Positions 39,821 to 52,519 of a stretch of DNA of 64,000 bases are shown here, in pieces. The stretch's first letter is position 1, and each line of letters begins with the position of its first letter. The stretch comes from Chamaea fasciata (Eukaryota; Chordata; Aves; Passeriformes; Sylviidae). Both the position numbers and the translations under genes were made by a program. Where the stretch lies: positions 1 through 64,000 of the forward strand of contig JARCOQ010000083.1 of assembly GCA_029207755.1 (NCBI GenBank), given 5' to 3'. The notes below the pieces were generated by a model that saw only the letters and a list, made by a program, of their open reading frames with translations, made no database searches and was not told the DNA's origin.

Positions 39821-41055
39821 AGACCCCAGAGCCAGGGAACCCACAGTGGATTGACAGTGGTCAGGATGGACACCAGAGCAATGGATGCCACTGTGGATGG
39901 ACACAGGTAGAGATGCACACCAGAGTAATGGTGTCCGCTCTGGATGGACACTGGTCAGGATAGACAGCAGAACCCTGGATTCCACTCTGGATGGACGCTT
40001 GCCTGAATAGACAAAAGAGCTATGGATCCCAGCTTGACAGTGGTCTGGATGGACACCAGAGCCATGGATCCCACTCTGAATGCACACTACTCGTGATGGA
40101 CACAAGAGCCATGCATCCCTCTGTGGATGGAGCCTGGTTTGAAGGCACAGCACAGCCACGCATCCAGATGGACACCAGAGCCGTGGATCCCAACTGGACA
40201 GTGGTCTCGATGGACAACAGAGCCATGGATCCCACTCTGGATGGACCCTGGTACAGATGGACAGAATAGCCATGGATGCAAAGTGGACACTGCTCCAGTT
40301 GGATAATGATATGGATGGACGCCAAAGCTATGGATCCCACTCTGGATGCACGCTCTTCTCGATGGACACAAGAGTTATGCATACGTCTGTAGATGAAGCC
40401 TGGTATGAATGGACAGCACAGCCACATATCCAGATGGATACTTGTCAAGATGGACGGCGGAGCCGTGGATCCTACTGTGGATGGAAACTGGTATGGATCG
40501 ATATCAAAGCCTTAGATCCCAGGTTGAATCTGTTCTGGATGGAGAGCAGAGTCCTGGATTGGACTCTGGATGGATACCGCTCCAGATGGACACCAGAGCC
40601 ATGGATCCGTCTTTGGATGGACACTGTCCTAGATGGACACCAGAGCCATGGATCCAAATTGGAGCCTGGTCTGGATGGATACAAAGGCCATGGATTCCAC
40701 TCTTGATGGACACTGGTGGAGATAGCAATCAGAGCCATGGATCCGACACGAGATGGACACTGGTCCACATGGACACTGGTCCAGATGGTGACCAGAGCCA
40801 TTCCTCCCACCTTGTATTGACTCTTGCCAGACCCCGAGGCATGGATCCCACTCTGGATGGCCAGTGGTCTGGATAGGCACCAGACCTCGGATCCCCTATG
40901 AATGGACACTGGTCTTGATGGACGCCAGAGCCATGGATTCCAGCTGGACACTGGTGTGGATGGACACCAGAGCAATGGATGCCACAGGGGATGGATACTG
41001 GTTTGGATGGACATAAGAGCCACGGATCCCAATCTAGATGGACGCTGCTGTGAAT
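39821..41055. repeat. Variant a2 block (a2*, 1235 bp)
   Basis: An a2 block with a characteristic variant set near 40370-40400: AAGAGTTATGCATACGTC and GTAGATGAAGCC, where ordinary a2 has GGAGTCATGCATGGG and GTAGATGGAGCC. It is shared with 44402-45636 and 47779-49018 and is not seen in zone 1. About 5 bp longer than a2. Confidence 0.85.
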
Positions 41056-41676
41056 AGACACCAGAGCCATGGATCCCACAGTGGATTGACAGTGGTCAGG
41101 ATGGACACCAGAGCAATGGATGCCACTGTGGATGGACACAGGTAGAGATGCACACCAGAGTAATGGTGTCCACTCTGGATGAACACTGGTCTGGATAGAC
41201 ACCAGAACCCTGGCTTCCACTCTGGATGGACGCTTGCCTGAATAGACAAAAGAGCTATGGATCCCAGCTTGACACTGGTCTGGATGGACACCAGAGCCAT
41301 GGATCCCACAGTGGATTGACAGTGGTCAGGATGGACACCAGAGCAATGGATGCCACTGTGGATGGGCACAGGTAGAGATGCACACCAGAGTAATGGTGTC
41401 CGCTCTGGATGGACACTGGTCTGGATAGACAGCCGAACCCTGGCTTCCACTCTGGATGGAAACTTGCCTGAATAGACAAAAGAGCTATGGATCCCAGCTT
41501 GACACTGGTCTGGATGGACACCAGAGCCATGGATCCCACTCTGAATGCACACTACTCGTGATGGACACAAGAGCCATGCATCCCTCTGTGGATGGAGCCT
41601 GGTTTGAATGGACAGCACAGCCACGCATCCAGATGGACACCAGAGCCGTGGATCCCAACTGGACAGTGGTCTGGAA
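41056..41676. repeat. b3-like block with 230 bp tandem duplication (621 bp)
   Basis: A 391 bp b3 block enlarged by 230 bp (four 47 bp and one 42 bp monomer). The AGACAAAAGAGC and GAACCCTGGCTTCC monomers appear twice, with the equivalent points at 41226 and 41456. Copies differ by a few bases, such as GATGGAAACTTGCC in the second. The same arrangement occurs 4581 bp downstream. Confidence 0.9.
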
Positions 41677-43557
41677 GGACACCAGTGCCATGGATCCCAC
41701 TGTGGATGGACACTGGTATGGATAGACATCAGAGCCTTGGATCCCAGCTTGACTGTGTTCTGGATGGAGAGCAGAGTCTTGGATTGGATTCTAGATGGAT
41801 ACTGCTCCCAATGGACACCAGAGCCATGGATCCCACTGTAGACAGATCCCCGTCTGGATAGACTCAAGAGCCATGGATCCGTCTCTGGATGGATGCTGGT
41901 CTGGATGGACAACCGAGCCATGGATCCAAATTGGAGCCTAGTCTGGATGGATACCAGGGCCATGGATTCCACTCTTGATGGACACTTGTGGAGATAGCAA
42001 CCAGAGGCATGGATCTGACTCGAGATGGACACTGGTCCTGAAGGACAGTGGTCTAGATGGTGACCAGAGCCATTCCTCTCACCTTGTATTGACTCTTGCC
42101 AGACCCCGAGGCATGGATCCCACTCTGGATGGCCAGTGGTCTGGATGGGCACCAGACCATGGATCCCCTATGAATGGACACTGGTCTAGATGGACGCCAG
42201 AGCCATGGATTCCAGCTGGACACTGGTGTGGATGGACACCAGAGCAATGGATGCCACTCTGGATGGACACTGGTTTGGATGGACATAAGAGCCACGGATC
42301 CCAATCTAGATGGACGCTGCTGTGAATAGACACCAGAGCCATGGATCCCACAGTGGATTGACAGTGGTCAGGATGGACACCAGAGCAATGGATGCCACTG
42401 TGGATGGACGCAGGTAGAGATGCACACCAGAGTAATGGTGTCCGCTCTGGATGGACACTGGTATGGATAGACAGCAGAACCCTGGCTTCCACTCTGGATG
42501 GACGCTTGCCTGAATAGACAAAAGAGCTATGGATCCCAGCTTGACACTGGTCTGGATGGACACCAGAGCCATGAATCCCACTCTGAATGCACACTACTCG
42601 TGATGGACACAAGAGCCACGCATCCCTCTGTGGATGGAGCCTGGTTTGAATGGACAGCACAGCCACGCATCCAGATGGACACCAGAGCCGTGGATCCCAA
42701 CTGGACAGTGGTCTGGATGGACACCAGAGCCATGGATCCCACTGTGGATGGACCCTGGTACAGATGGACAGCATAGCCATGGATGCATAATGGACACTGC
42801 TCCAGATGGATAATGATCTGAATGGACGCCAAAGCCATGGATCCCACTCTGGATGCACGCTGTTCTTGATGGACACAGGAGTCATGCATGGGTCTGTAGA
42901 TGGAGCCTGGTATGAATGGACAACACAGCCACGTATCCAGATGGATACTTGTCCAGATGGACAGCAGAGCCGTGGATCTCGAGTGGACAGTGGTCTGGAT
43001 GGAATCCAAAGCGATGGATCCCACTGTGGATGGACACTGGTATGGATAGACCTCAGAGCCTTGGATCCGAGCTTTGCTCTGTTCTGGATAGACTCCAGAG
43101 CCATGGATCCGTCTCTGGATGGATGCTGGTCTGGATGGACACTCGAGCCATGGATCCAAATTGGAGCCTGGTCTGGATGGATACAAGGGCCATGGATTCC
43201 CCTCTTGATGGACACTTGTGGAGATAGCAACCAGAGGCATGGATTCGACTCGACATGGACACTGGTCCTGAAGGACAGTGGTCTCGATGGTGACCAGAGC
43301 CATTCCTCCCACCTTGTATTGACTCTTGCCAGACCCCGAGGCATGGATCCCACTCTGGATGGCCAGTGGTCTGGATGGGCACCAGACCATGGCTCCCCTA
43401 TCAATGGACACTGGTCTAGATGGACACCAGAGCCATGGATTCCAGCTGGACACTGGTGTGGATGGACACCAGAGCAATGGATGCCACTGGGGATGGATAC
43501 TGGTTTGGATGGACATAAGCGCCACGGATCCCAATCTAGATGGATGCTGCTGTAAAT
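41677..43557. repeat. Isolated divergent A unit (1881 bp)
   Basis: It has exactly the zone 1 A layout: a1 at 41677-42327 and a2 at 42328-43557. Many single-base differences separate it from zone 1 copies; examples are GGATTCTAGATGG near 41786, AAGGACACCAGTGCC at its start and CTGCTGTAAAT at its end. Exact length with changed sequence fits an older A that has not been homogenised with zone 1. Confidence 0.9.
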
Positions 43558-44401
43558 AGACACCAGAGCCATGGATCCCACTGTGGATGGACACTGGTAT
43601 GGATAGACATCAGAGCCTTGGATCCCAGCTTGACTGTGTTCTGGATGGAGAGCAGAGTCTTGGATTGGACTCTGGATGGATACTGCTCCAGATGGACAGC
43701 AGAGTCTTGGATTGGACTCTGGATGGATACTGCTCCAGATGGACAGCAGAGTCTTGGATTGGACTCTGGATGGATACTGCTCCAGATGGACAGCAGAGTC
43801 TTGGATTGGACTCTGGATGGATACTGCTCCAGATTGACAGCAGAGTCTTGGATTGGACTCTGGATGGATACTGCTCCAGATGGACAGCAGAGCCATGGAT
43901 CCCACTGTTGGTGGATACTGGTCTGGATGGACTCCCGAGCCATGGATCCGTCCCTGGATGGACACAGTTCTTGATGGACACCAGAGCAATAGATCCAAAT
44001 TGGAGCCTGTTCTGGATGGATGCAAGGGCCATGGATTCCACTCTGGATGGATACTGCTCCAGTTAGCAACCAGAGTCATGGATCCGAATCCAGATGGAGA
44101 CTGGTCCAGATGGACACTGGTCCAGATGGTGACCAGAGCCATTCCTCCCACCTTGTATTGATAGTGGTCTTGCCAGACCCCGAGGCATGGATCCCACTCT
44201 GGATGGCCAGTGGTCTGGATGGGCACCAGACCATGGCTCCCTTATGAATGGACACTGGTCTAGATGGACGCCAGAGCCATGGATTCCAGCTGGACACTGG
44301 TGTGGATGGACACCAGAGCAATGGATGCCACTGTGGATGGATACTGGTTTGGATGGACATAAGAGCCACGGATCCCAATCTAGATGGACGCTGCTGTGAA
44401 T
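43558..44401. repeat. Expanded b1 block, second copy (844 bp)
   Basis: Same length and arrangement as 38160-39003, 5398 bp downstream, including five tandem 47 bp monomers. Private variants include ACTCCCGAGCC near 43932 and AGAGCAATAGATCC near 43985. It joins directly to a variant a2 block, forming another B/A hybrid. Confidence 0.88.
43653..43887. repeat. Second five-copy 47 bp monomer expansion
   Basis: Five head-to-tail copies of the CAGAGTCTTGGATTGGACTC monomer (235 bp). Copy 4 has CCAGATTGACAG where the others have CCAGATGGACAG. This change and those at 38255-38489 fall in different copies. So the two runs share a copy number but not their private variants. Confidence 0.93.
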
Positions 44402-45636
44402 AGACCCCAGAGCCAGGGAACCCACAGTGGATTGACAGTGGTCAGGATGGACACCAGAGCAATGGATGCCACTGTGGATGGACACAGGTAGAGATGCACA
44501 CCAGAGTAATGGTGTCCGCTCTGGATGGACACTGGTCAGGATAGACAGCAGAACCCTGGATTCCACTCTGGATGGACGCTTGCCTGAATAGACAAAAGAG
44601 CTATGGATCCCAGCTTGACACTGGTCTGGATGGACACCAGAGCCATGGATCCCACTCTGAATGCACACTACTCGTGATGGACACAAGAGCCATGCATCCC
44701 TCTGTGGATGGAGCCTGGTTTGAAGGCACAGCACAGCCACGCATCCAGATGGACACCAGAGCCGTGGATCCCAACTGGACAGTGGTCTGGATGGACACCA
44801 GAGCCATGGATCCCACTCTGGATGGACCCTGGTACAGATGGACAGCATAGCCATGGATGCAAAGTGGACACTGCTCCAGTTGGATAATGATATGGATGGA
44901 CGCCAAAGCCATGGATCCCACTCTGGATGCACGCTCTTCTCGATGGACACAAGAGTTATGCATACGTCTGTAGATGAAGCCTGGTATGAATGGACAGCAC
45001 AGCCACATATCCAGATGGATACTTGTCAAGATGGACGGCAGAGCCGTGGATCCTACTGTGGATGGAAACTGGTATGGATCGATATCAAAGCCTTAGATCC
45101 CAGGTTGACTCTGTTCTGGATGGAGAGCAGAGTCCTGGATTGGACTCTGGATGGATACCGCTCCAGATGGACACAAGAGCCATGGATCCGTCTTTGGATG
45201 GACACTGTCCTAGATGGACACCAGAGCCATGGATCCAAATTGGAGCCTGGTCTGGATGGATACAAAGGCCACGGATTCCACTCTTGATGGACACTGGTGG
45301 AGATAGCAACCAGAGGCATGGATCCGACACGAGATGGACACTGGTCCACATGGACACTGGTCCAGATGGCGACCAGAGCCATTCCTCCCACCTTGTATTG
45401 ACTCTTGCCAGACCCCGAGGCATGGATCCCACTCTGGATGGCCAGTGGTCTGGATAGGCACCAGACCTCGGATCCCCTATGAATGCACACTGGTCTTGAT
45501 GGACGCCAGAGCCATGGATTCCAGCTGGACACTGGTGTGGATGGACACCAGAGCAATGGATGCCACAGGGGATGGATACTGGTTTGGATGGACATAAGAG
45601 CCACGGATCCCAATCTAGATGGACGCTGCTGTGAAT
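44402..45636. repeat. Variant a2* block, second copy (1235 bp)
   Basis: It matches 39821-41055 at an offset of 4581 bp, including the TTATGCATACGTC and GTAGATGAAGCC variants and GCCAGGGAACCCACAGTGG near its start. With 45637-46257 it forms the best-preserved part of the 4581 bp duplication. Confidence 0.88.
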
Positions 45637-46257
45637 AGACACCAGAGCCATGGATCCCACAGTGGATTTACAGTGGTCAGGATGGACACCAGAGCAATGG
45701 ATGCCACTGTGGATGGACACAGGTAGAGATGCACACCAGAGTAATGGTGTCCGCTCTGGATGAACACTGGTCTGGATAGACACCAGAACCCTGGCTTCCA
45801 CTCTGGATTGACGCTTGCCTGAATAGACAAAAGAGCTATGGATCCCAGCTTGACACTGGTCTGGATGGACACCAGAGCCATGGATCCCACAGTGGATTGA
45901 CAGTGGTCAGGATGGACACCAGAGCAATGGATGCCACTGTGGATGGGCACAGGTAGAGATGCACACCAGAGTAATGGTGTCCGCTCTGGATGGACACTGG
46001 TCTGGATAGACAGCCGAACCCTGGCTTCCACTCTGGATGGACGCTTGCCTGAATAGACAAAAGAGCTATGGATCCCAGCTTGACACTGGTCTGGATGGAC
46101 ACCAGAGCCATGGATCCCACTCTGAATGCACACTACTCGTGATGGACACAGGAGCCATGCATCCCTCTGTGGATGGAGCCTGGTTTGAATGGACAGCACA
46201 GCCACGCATCCAGATGGACACCAGAGCCGTGGATCCCAACTGGACAGTGGTCTGGAA
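45637..46257. repeat. b3-like block with 230 bp duplication, second copy (621 bp)
   Basis: The counterpart of 41056-41676 at 4581 bp, with the two equivalent points at 45807 and 46037. It shares ACAGCCGAACCC near 46009 with the first copy (41429). The 230 bp duplication therefore came before the 4581 bp one. Confidence 0.9.
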
Positions 46258-46960
46258 GGACACCAGTTCCATGGATCCCACTGTGGATGGACACTGGTAT
46301 GGATAGACATCAGAGCCTTGGATCCCAGCTTGACTGTGTTCTGGATGGAGAGCAGAGTCTTGGATTGGACTCTGGATGGATACTGCTCCAGATGGACAGC
46401 AGAGTCTTGGATTGGACTCTGGATGGATACTGCTCCAGATGGACACCCGACCCATGGATCCCACTGTTGGTGGATACTGGTCTGGATGGACTCCAGAGCC
46501 ATGGATCCGTCCCTGGATGGACATAGTTCTGGATGGACACCAGAGCCATAGATCCAAATTGGAGCCTGTTCTGGATGGATGCAAGGGCCATGGATTCCAC
46601 TCTGGATGGATACTGCTCCAGTTAGCAACCAGAGTCATGGATCCGAATCCAGATGGAGACTGGTCCAGATGGACACTGGTCCGGATGGTGACCAGAGCCA
46701 TTCCTCCCACCTTGTATTGATAGTGGTCTTGCCAGACCCTGAGGCATGGATCCCACTCTGGATGGCCAGTGGTCTGGATGGGCACCAGACCATGGATCCC
46801 CTAAGAATGGACACTGGTCTAGATGGATGCCAGAGCCATGGATTCCAGCTGGACACTGGTGTGGATGGACACCAGAGCCATGGATGCCACTGTGGATGGA
46901 CACTGGTTTGGATGGACATAAGAGCCACGGATCCCAATCTGGATGGACGCTGCTGTGAAT
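46258..46960. repeat. b1 recombinant block (703 bp)
   Basis: Same length as the b1 recombinant block at 37066-37768, with two CAGAGTCTTGG monomers. It starts with a private CACCAGTTCC and has CACCCGACCCATGG near 46443. At this point the 4581 bp duplication no longer has an A unit in step with the first copy, so this is where the two copies part. Confidence 0.87.
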
Positions 46961-47778
46961 AGACACCAGAGCCATGGATCCCACAGTGGATTGACAGTGG
47001 TCAGGATGGACACAAGAGCCATGGATGCCACTGTGGATGGACACAGGTAGAGATGCACACCAGAGTAATGGTGTCCGCTCTGGATGGACACTGGTCAGGA
47101 TAGACAGCAGAACCCTGGCTTCCACTCTGGATGGACGCTTGCCTGAATAGACAAAAGAGCTATGGATCCCAGCTTGACACTGGTCTGGATGGACACCAGA
47201 GCCATGGATCCCACTCTGAATGCACACTACTCGTGATGGACACAAGAGCCATGCATCCCAATGTGGATGGGGCCTGGTTTGAATGGACAGCACAGCCATG
47301 CATCCAGATGGACACCAGAGCCGTGGATCCGAACTGCACAGTGGTCTGGATGGACACCAGAGCCATGAATCCAAAATTGGAGCTTGGTCTGGATGGATAC
47401 AAGGGCCATGGATTCCACTGTGGATGGATTCTGCTCCAGATAGCAACCAGGGGCATTGATCCGGATCCAGATGGAGACTGGTCCAGATGGACACTGCTCC
47501 AGATGGTCACTAGAGCCATTCCTCTCACCTTGTATTGATAGTGGTCTTGACGGACACCGAGGCGTGGATCCCACTCTGGATGGCCAGTGGTCTGGATGGG
47601 CACCAGACCATGGATCCCCTATGAATGGACACTGGTCTAGATGGACGCCAGAGCCATGGATTCAAGCTGGACACTGGTGTGGATGGACACCAGAGCAATG
47701 GATGCCACTGTGGATGGATACTGGTTTGGATGGACATAAGAGCCACGGATCCCAATCTGGATGGACGCTGCTGTGAAT
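46961..47778. repeat. Block d2 (818 bp)
   Basis: 391 bp of b3 type (46961-47351) plus 427 bp starting GGACACCAGAGCCATGAATCC. It contains CCTCTCACCTTG and a CpG-richer stretch GACGGACACCGAGGCG near 47550. The ATGAATCCAAAATTGG variant at its inner join also marks the d2 blocks of 57280, 60176 and 62833, tying it to the zone 3 HOR. Confidence 0.85.
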
Positions 47779-49018
47779 AGACCCCAGAGCCATGGAACCC
47801 ACAGTGGATTGACAGTGGTCAGGATGGACACCAGAGCAATGGATGCCACTGTGGATGGACGCAGGTAGAGATGCACACCAGAGTAATGGTGTCCGCTCTG
47901 GATGGACACTGGTCTGGATAGACAGCAGAACCCTGGCTTCCACTCTGGATGGACGGTTGCCTGAATAGACAAAAGAGCTATGGATCCCAGCTTGACACTG
48001 GTCTGGATGGACACCAGAGCCATGGATCCCACTCTAAATGCACACTACTCGTGATGGACACAAGAGCCATGCATCCCTCTGTGGATGGAGCCTGGTTTGA
48101 ATGGACAGCACAGCCACGCATCCAGATGGACACCAGAGGCGTGGATCCCAACTGGACAGTGGTCTGGATGGACACCAGAGCCATGGATCCCACTGTGGAT
48201 GGACCCTGGTACAGATGGACAGCATAGCCATGTATGCAAAGTGGACACTGCTTCAGCTGGATAATGATATGGATGGACGACAAAGCCATGGATCCCACTC
48301 TGGATGCACGCTCTTCTCGATGGACACAAGAGTTATGCATACATCTGTAGATGAAGCCGGGTATGAATGGACAGCACAGCCACATATCCAGATGGATACT
48401 TGTGAAGATGGACGGCAGAGCCGTGGATCGTGCTCTGGCTGGACACTGGTATGGATCGATATCAAAGCCTTAGATCCCAGGTTGACTCTGTTCTGGATAG
48501 AGAGCAGAGTCCTGGATTGGACTCTGGATGGATACTGCTCCAGATGGACACCAGAGCCATGGATGTGTCTCTGGATGGACACTGTCCTAGATGGACACAA
48601 GACCCATGGATCCAAATTGGAGCCTGGTCTGGATGGATACAAGGGCCACGGATTCCACTCTTGATGGACACTGGTGGAGATAGCAATCAGAGCCATGGAT
48701 CCGACACGAGATGGACACTGGTCCACATGGACACTGGTCCAGATGGTGACCAGAGCCATTCCTCCCACCTTGTATTGATAGTGGTCTTGCCAGACCCCGA
48801 GGCATGGATACCACTCTGGATGGCCAGTGGTCTGGATAGGCAGCAGACCTCGGATCCCCTATGAATGGACACTGGTCTAGATGGACGCCAGAGCCATGGA
48901 TTCCAGCTGGACACTGGTGTGGATGGACACCAGAGCAATGGATGCCACTGTGGATGGATACTGGTTTGGATGGACATAAGAGCCACGGATCCCAATCTAG
49001 ATGGACGCTGCTGTGAAT
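47779..49018. repeat. Variant a2* block, third copy (1240 bp)
   Basis: It carries AAGAGTTATGCATACATC and GTAGATGAAGCC near 48330, marking it as the a2* subtype, with private changes such as GTGAAGATGGACGG and ATCGTGCTCTGGC. About 10 bp longer than a2. It is the last a2* block; a2 blocks to the right are the ordinary subtype. Confidence 0.83.
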
Positions 49019-50248
49019 AGACACCAGAGCCATGGATCCCACAGTGTTTTGACAGTGGTCAGGATGGACACCAGAGCAATGGTTGCCACTGTGGATGGAC
49101 ACAGGTAGAGATGCACACCAGAGTAATGGTGTCCGCTCTGGATGGACCCCGGTCAGGATAGACACCAGAACCCTGGCTTCCACTCTGGATGGACGCTTGC
49201 CTGAATAGACAAAAGAGCTATGGATCCCAGCTTGACACTGGTCTGGATGGACACCAGAGCCATGGATCCCACTCTGAATGCACACTACTCGTGATGGATA
49301 CAAGAGCCATGCATCCCTCTGTGGATGGAGCCTGGTTTGAATGGACAGCACAGCCACGCATCCAGATGGACACCAGAGCCGTGGATCCCAACTGGACAGT
49401 GGTCTGGATGGACACCAGAGCCATGGATCCCACTGTGGATGGACCCTGGTACAGATAGACAGCATAGCCATGGATGCAAAGTGGACACTGCTCCAGATGG
49501 ATAATGATCTTGATGGACACCAATGCCATGGATCCCACTCTGGATGCACGCTCTTGTTGATGGACACAGGAGTCATGCATGGGTCTGTAGATGGAGCCTG
49601 GCATGAATGGACAGCACAGCCACGTATCCAGATGGATACTTGTCCTGATGGACAGCAGAGCCGTGGATCTCAAGTGGACAGTGGTCTCGATGGAATCCAA
49701 AGCGATGGATCCCACTGTGGATGGACACTGGTATGGATAGACCTCAGAGCCTTAGATCCGAGCTTTGCTCTGTTCTGGATAGACTCCAGAGCCATGGATC
49801 CGTCTCTGGATGGATGCTGGTCTGGATGGACACCCGAGCCATGGATCCAAATTGGAGCCTGGTCTGGATGGATACAAGGGCCATGGATTCCACTCTGGAT
49901 GGACACTTGTGGAGATAGCAACCAGAGGCATGGATTCGACTCGACATGGACACTGGTCCTGAAGGACAGTGGTCTAGATGGTGACCAGAGCCATTCCTCC
50001 CACCTTGTATTGACTCTGGCCAGACCCCGAGGCATGGATCCCACTCTGGATGGCCAGTGGTCTGGATGGGCACCAGACCATGGATCCCCTATGAATGGAC
50101 ACTGGTCTAGATGGACGCCAGAGCCATGGATTCCAGCTGGACACTGGTGTGGATGGACACCAGAGCAATGGATGCCACTGTGGATGGATACTGGTTTGGA
50201 TGGACATAAGAGCCACGGATCCCAATCTAGATGGACGCTGCTGTGAAT
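49019..50248. repeat. a2 block without a1 (1230 bp)
   Basis: It has exactly the a2 length and the A-type GGACCCTGGTACAGATAG and GGAGTCATGCATGGG stretches, but follows another a2-type block rather than an a1. Two a2-type blocks in a row are not seen in zone 1. Private change: CACAGTGTTTTGACAG near 49040. Confidence 0.85.
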
Positions 50249-51868
50249 AGACACCAGTGCCATGGATCCCATTGTGGATGGACACTGGTATGGATAGACA
50301 TCAGAGCTTTGGATCCCAGCTTGACTGTGTTCTGGATGGAGAGCAGAGTCCTGGCTTCCACTCTGGATGGATACTGCTCCAGATGGACACCAGAGCCATG
50401 GATACGTCTCTGGATGGACACTGTCCTAGATGGACACCAGAGCCATGGATCCAAATTGGAGCCTGGTCTGGATGGATACAAGGGCCACGGATTCCACTCT
50501 TGATGGACACTGGTGGAGATAGCAATCAGAGCCATGGATCCGACACGAGATGGACACTGGTCCACATGGACACTGGTCCAGATGGTGACCAGAGCCATTC
50601 CTCCCACCTTGTATTGATAGTGGTCTTGCCAGACCCCAAGGCATGCATCCCACTCTGGATGGCCAGTGGTCTGGATGGGCACCAGACCTCGGATCCCCTA
50701 TCAATGGACACTGGTCTTGATGGACGCCAGAGCCATGGATTCCAGCTGGACAATGGTGTGGATGGACACCAGAGCAATGGATGCCACTGGGGATGGATAC
50801 TGGTTTGGATGGACATAAGAGCCACGGATCCCAATCTAGATGGACGCTGCTGTGAATAGACCCCAGAGCCAGGGAACCCACAGTGGATTGACAGTGGTCA
50901 GGATGGACACCAGAGCAATGGATGCCACTGTGGATGGACACAGGTAGAGATGCACACCAGAGTAATGGTGTCCGCTCTGGATGGACCCTGGTCAGGATAG
51001 ACACCAGAACCCTGGCTTCCACTCTGGATGGACGCTTGCCTGAATAGACAAAAGAGCTATGGATCCCAGCTTGACACTGGTCTGGATGGACACCAGAGCC
51101 ATGGATCCCACTCTGAATGCACACTACTCGTGATGGACACAAGAGCCATGCATCCCTCTGTGGATGGAGCCTGGTTTGAATGGACAGCACAGCCACGTAT
51201 CCAGATGGATACTTTTCCTGATGGACAGCAGAGCCGTGGATCTCAAGTGGACAGTGGTCTGGATGGAATCCAAAGCGCTGGATCCCACTTTGGAAGGACA
51301 CTGGTATGGATAGACCTCAGAGCCTTAGATCCGAGCTTTGCTCTGTTCTGGATAGACTCCAGAGCCATGGATCCGTCTCTGGATGGATGCTGGCCTGGAT
51401 GGACAGCAGAGCCATGGATCCAAATTGGAGCCTGGTCTGGATGGATACAAGGGCCACGGATTCCACTCTTGATGGACACCTGTGGAGACAGCAACCAGAG
51501 GCATGGATCCGACTCGAGATGGACACTGGTCCTGAAGGACAGTGGTCTAGATGGTGACCAGAGCCATTCCTCCCACCTTGTATTGACTCTTGCCAGACCC
51601 CGAGGCATGGATCCCACTCTGGAGGGCCAGTGGTCTGGATGGGCACCAGACCATGGCTCCCCTAAAAATGGACACTTATCAAGACGGATGCCAGAGCCAT
51701 GGATTCATGCTGGACAGTGGTGTGGATGGACACCAGAGCAATAGATGCCACTGTGGATGGATACGGGTTTGGATGGACATAAGAGCCACGGACCCCAATC
51801 TAGATGGACACTGCTGTGAATAGACACCAGAGCCATGGATCCCACAGTGGATTGACAGTGGTCAGGAT
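50249..51868. repeat. d1-d3 unit (609 + 964 + 47 = 1620 bp)
   Basis: The d1 block, 50249-50857, resembles a shortened a1 with GGACACTGTCCTAGATGG near 50425 and CCACATGGACACTGG. Block d3, 50858-51821, starts like a2 but skips about 270 bp in the middle, joining GGTTTGAATGGACAGC to the late GATACTTTTCCTGATGG part. One further 47 bp monomer (51822-51868) precedes the next a1. Confidence 0.82.
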
Positions 51869-52519
51869 GGACACCAGTGCCATGGATCCCACTGTGGATG
51901 GACACTGGTATGGATAGACATCAGAGCCTTGGATCCCAGCTTGACTGTGTTCTGGATGGAGAGCATAGTCTTGGATTGGACTCTAGATGGATACTGCTCC
52001 AGATGGACACCAGAGCCACAGATCGCACTTTGGATGGATCCCACTCTGGATAGACTCCAGAGCCATGGATCCGTCTCTGGATGGATGCTGGTCTGGATGG
52101 ACACCCGAGCCATGGATCCAAATTGGAGCCTGGTCTGGATGGATACCAGGGCCATGGATTCCACTCTTGATGGACACTTGTGGAGATAGCAACCAGAGGC
52201 ATGGATCCGACTCGAGATGGACACTGGTCCTGAAGGACAGTGGTCTAGATGGTGACCAGAGCCATTCCTCCCACCTTGTATTGACTCTTGCCAGACCCCG
52301 AGGCATGGATCCCACTCTGGAGGGCCAGTGGTCTGGATGGGCACCAGACCATGGATCCCCTATGAATGGACAGTGGTCTTAACGGACGCCAGAGCCATGG
52401 ATTCCAGCTGGACACTGGTGTGGATGGACACCAGAGCCATGGATGCCATTGTGGATGGATACTGGTTTGGATGGACATAAGAGCCACGGATCCCAATCTA
52501 GATGGACGCTGCTGTGAAT
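51869..52519. repeat. Solitary a1 block (651 bp)
   Basis: Exactly a1 in length, starting GGACACCAGTGCC and ending GCTGCTGTGAAT, but followed by a d1 block rather than a2. Private variants include GAGCATAGTCTTGG near 51961 and GCCACAGATCGCAC near 52015. It matches 56020-56670 at an offset of 4151 bp. Confidence 0.87.

Noticed and set aside
42079..44226. 715-codon open frame on the minus strand
   Set aside because: It runs across a1, a2 and b1 blocks without respecting their ends. The same amino-acid phrases appear in rotating frames, similar frames are open in other phases, and copies elsewhere are broken at different points. It follows from base composition.
35133..47800. Assembly error as the explanation for the irregular zone
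   Set aside because: It cannot be excluded without reads. However, the irregular units carry private variants and recurring exact block lengths, which a random misjoin would not produce, so I treat the structure as real.
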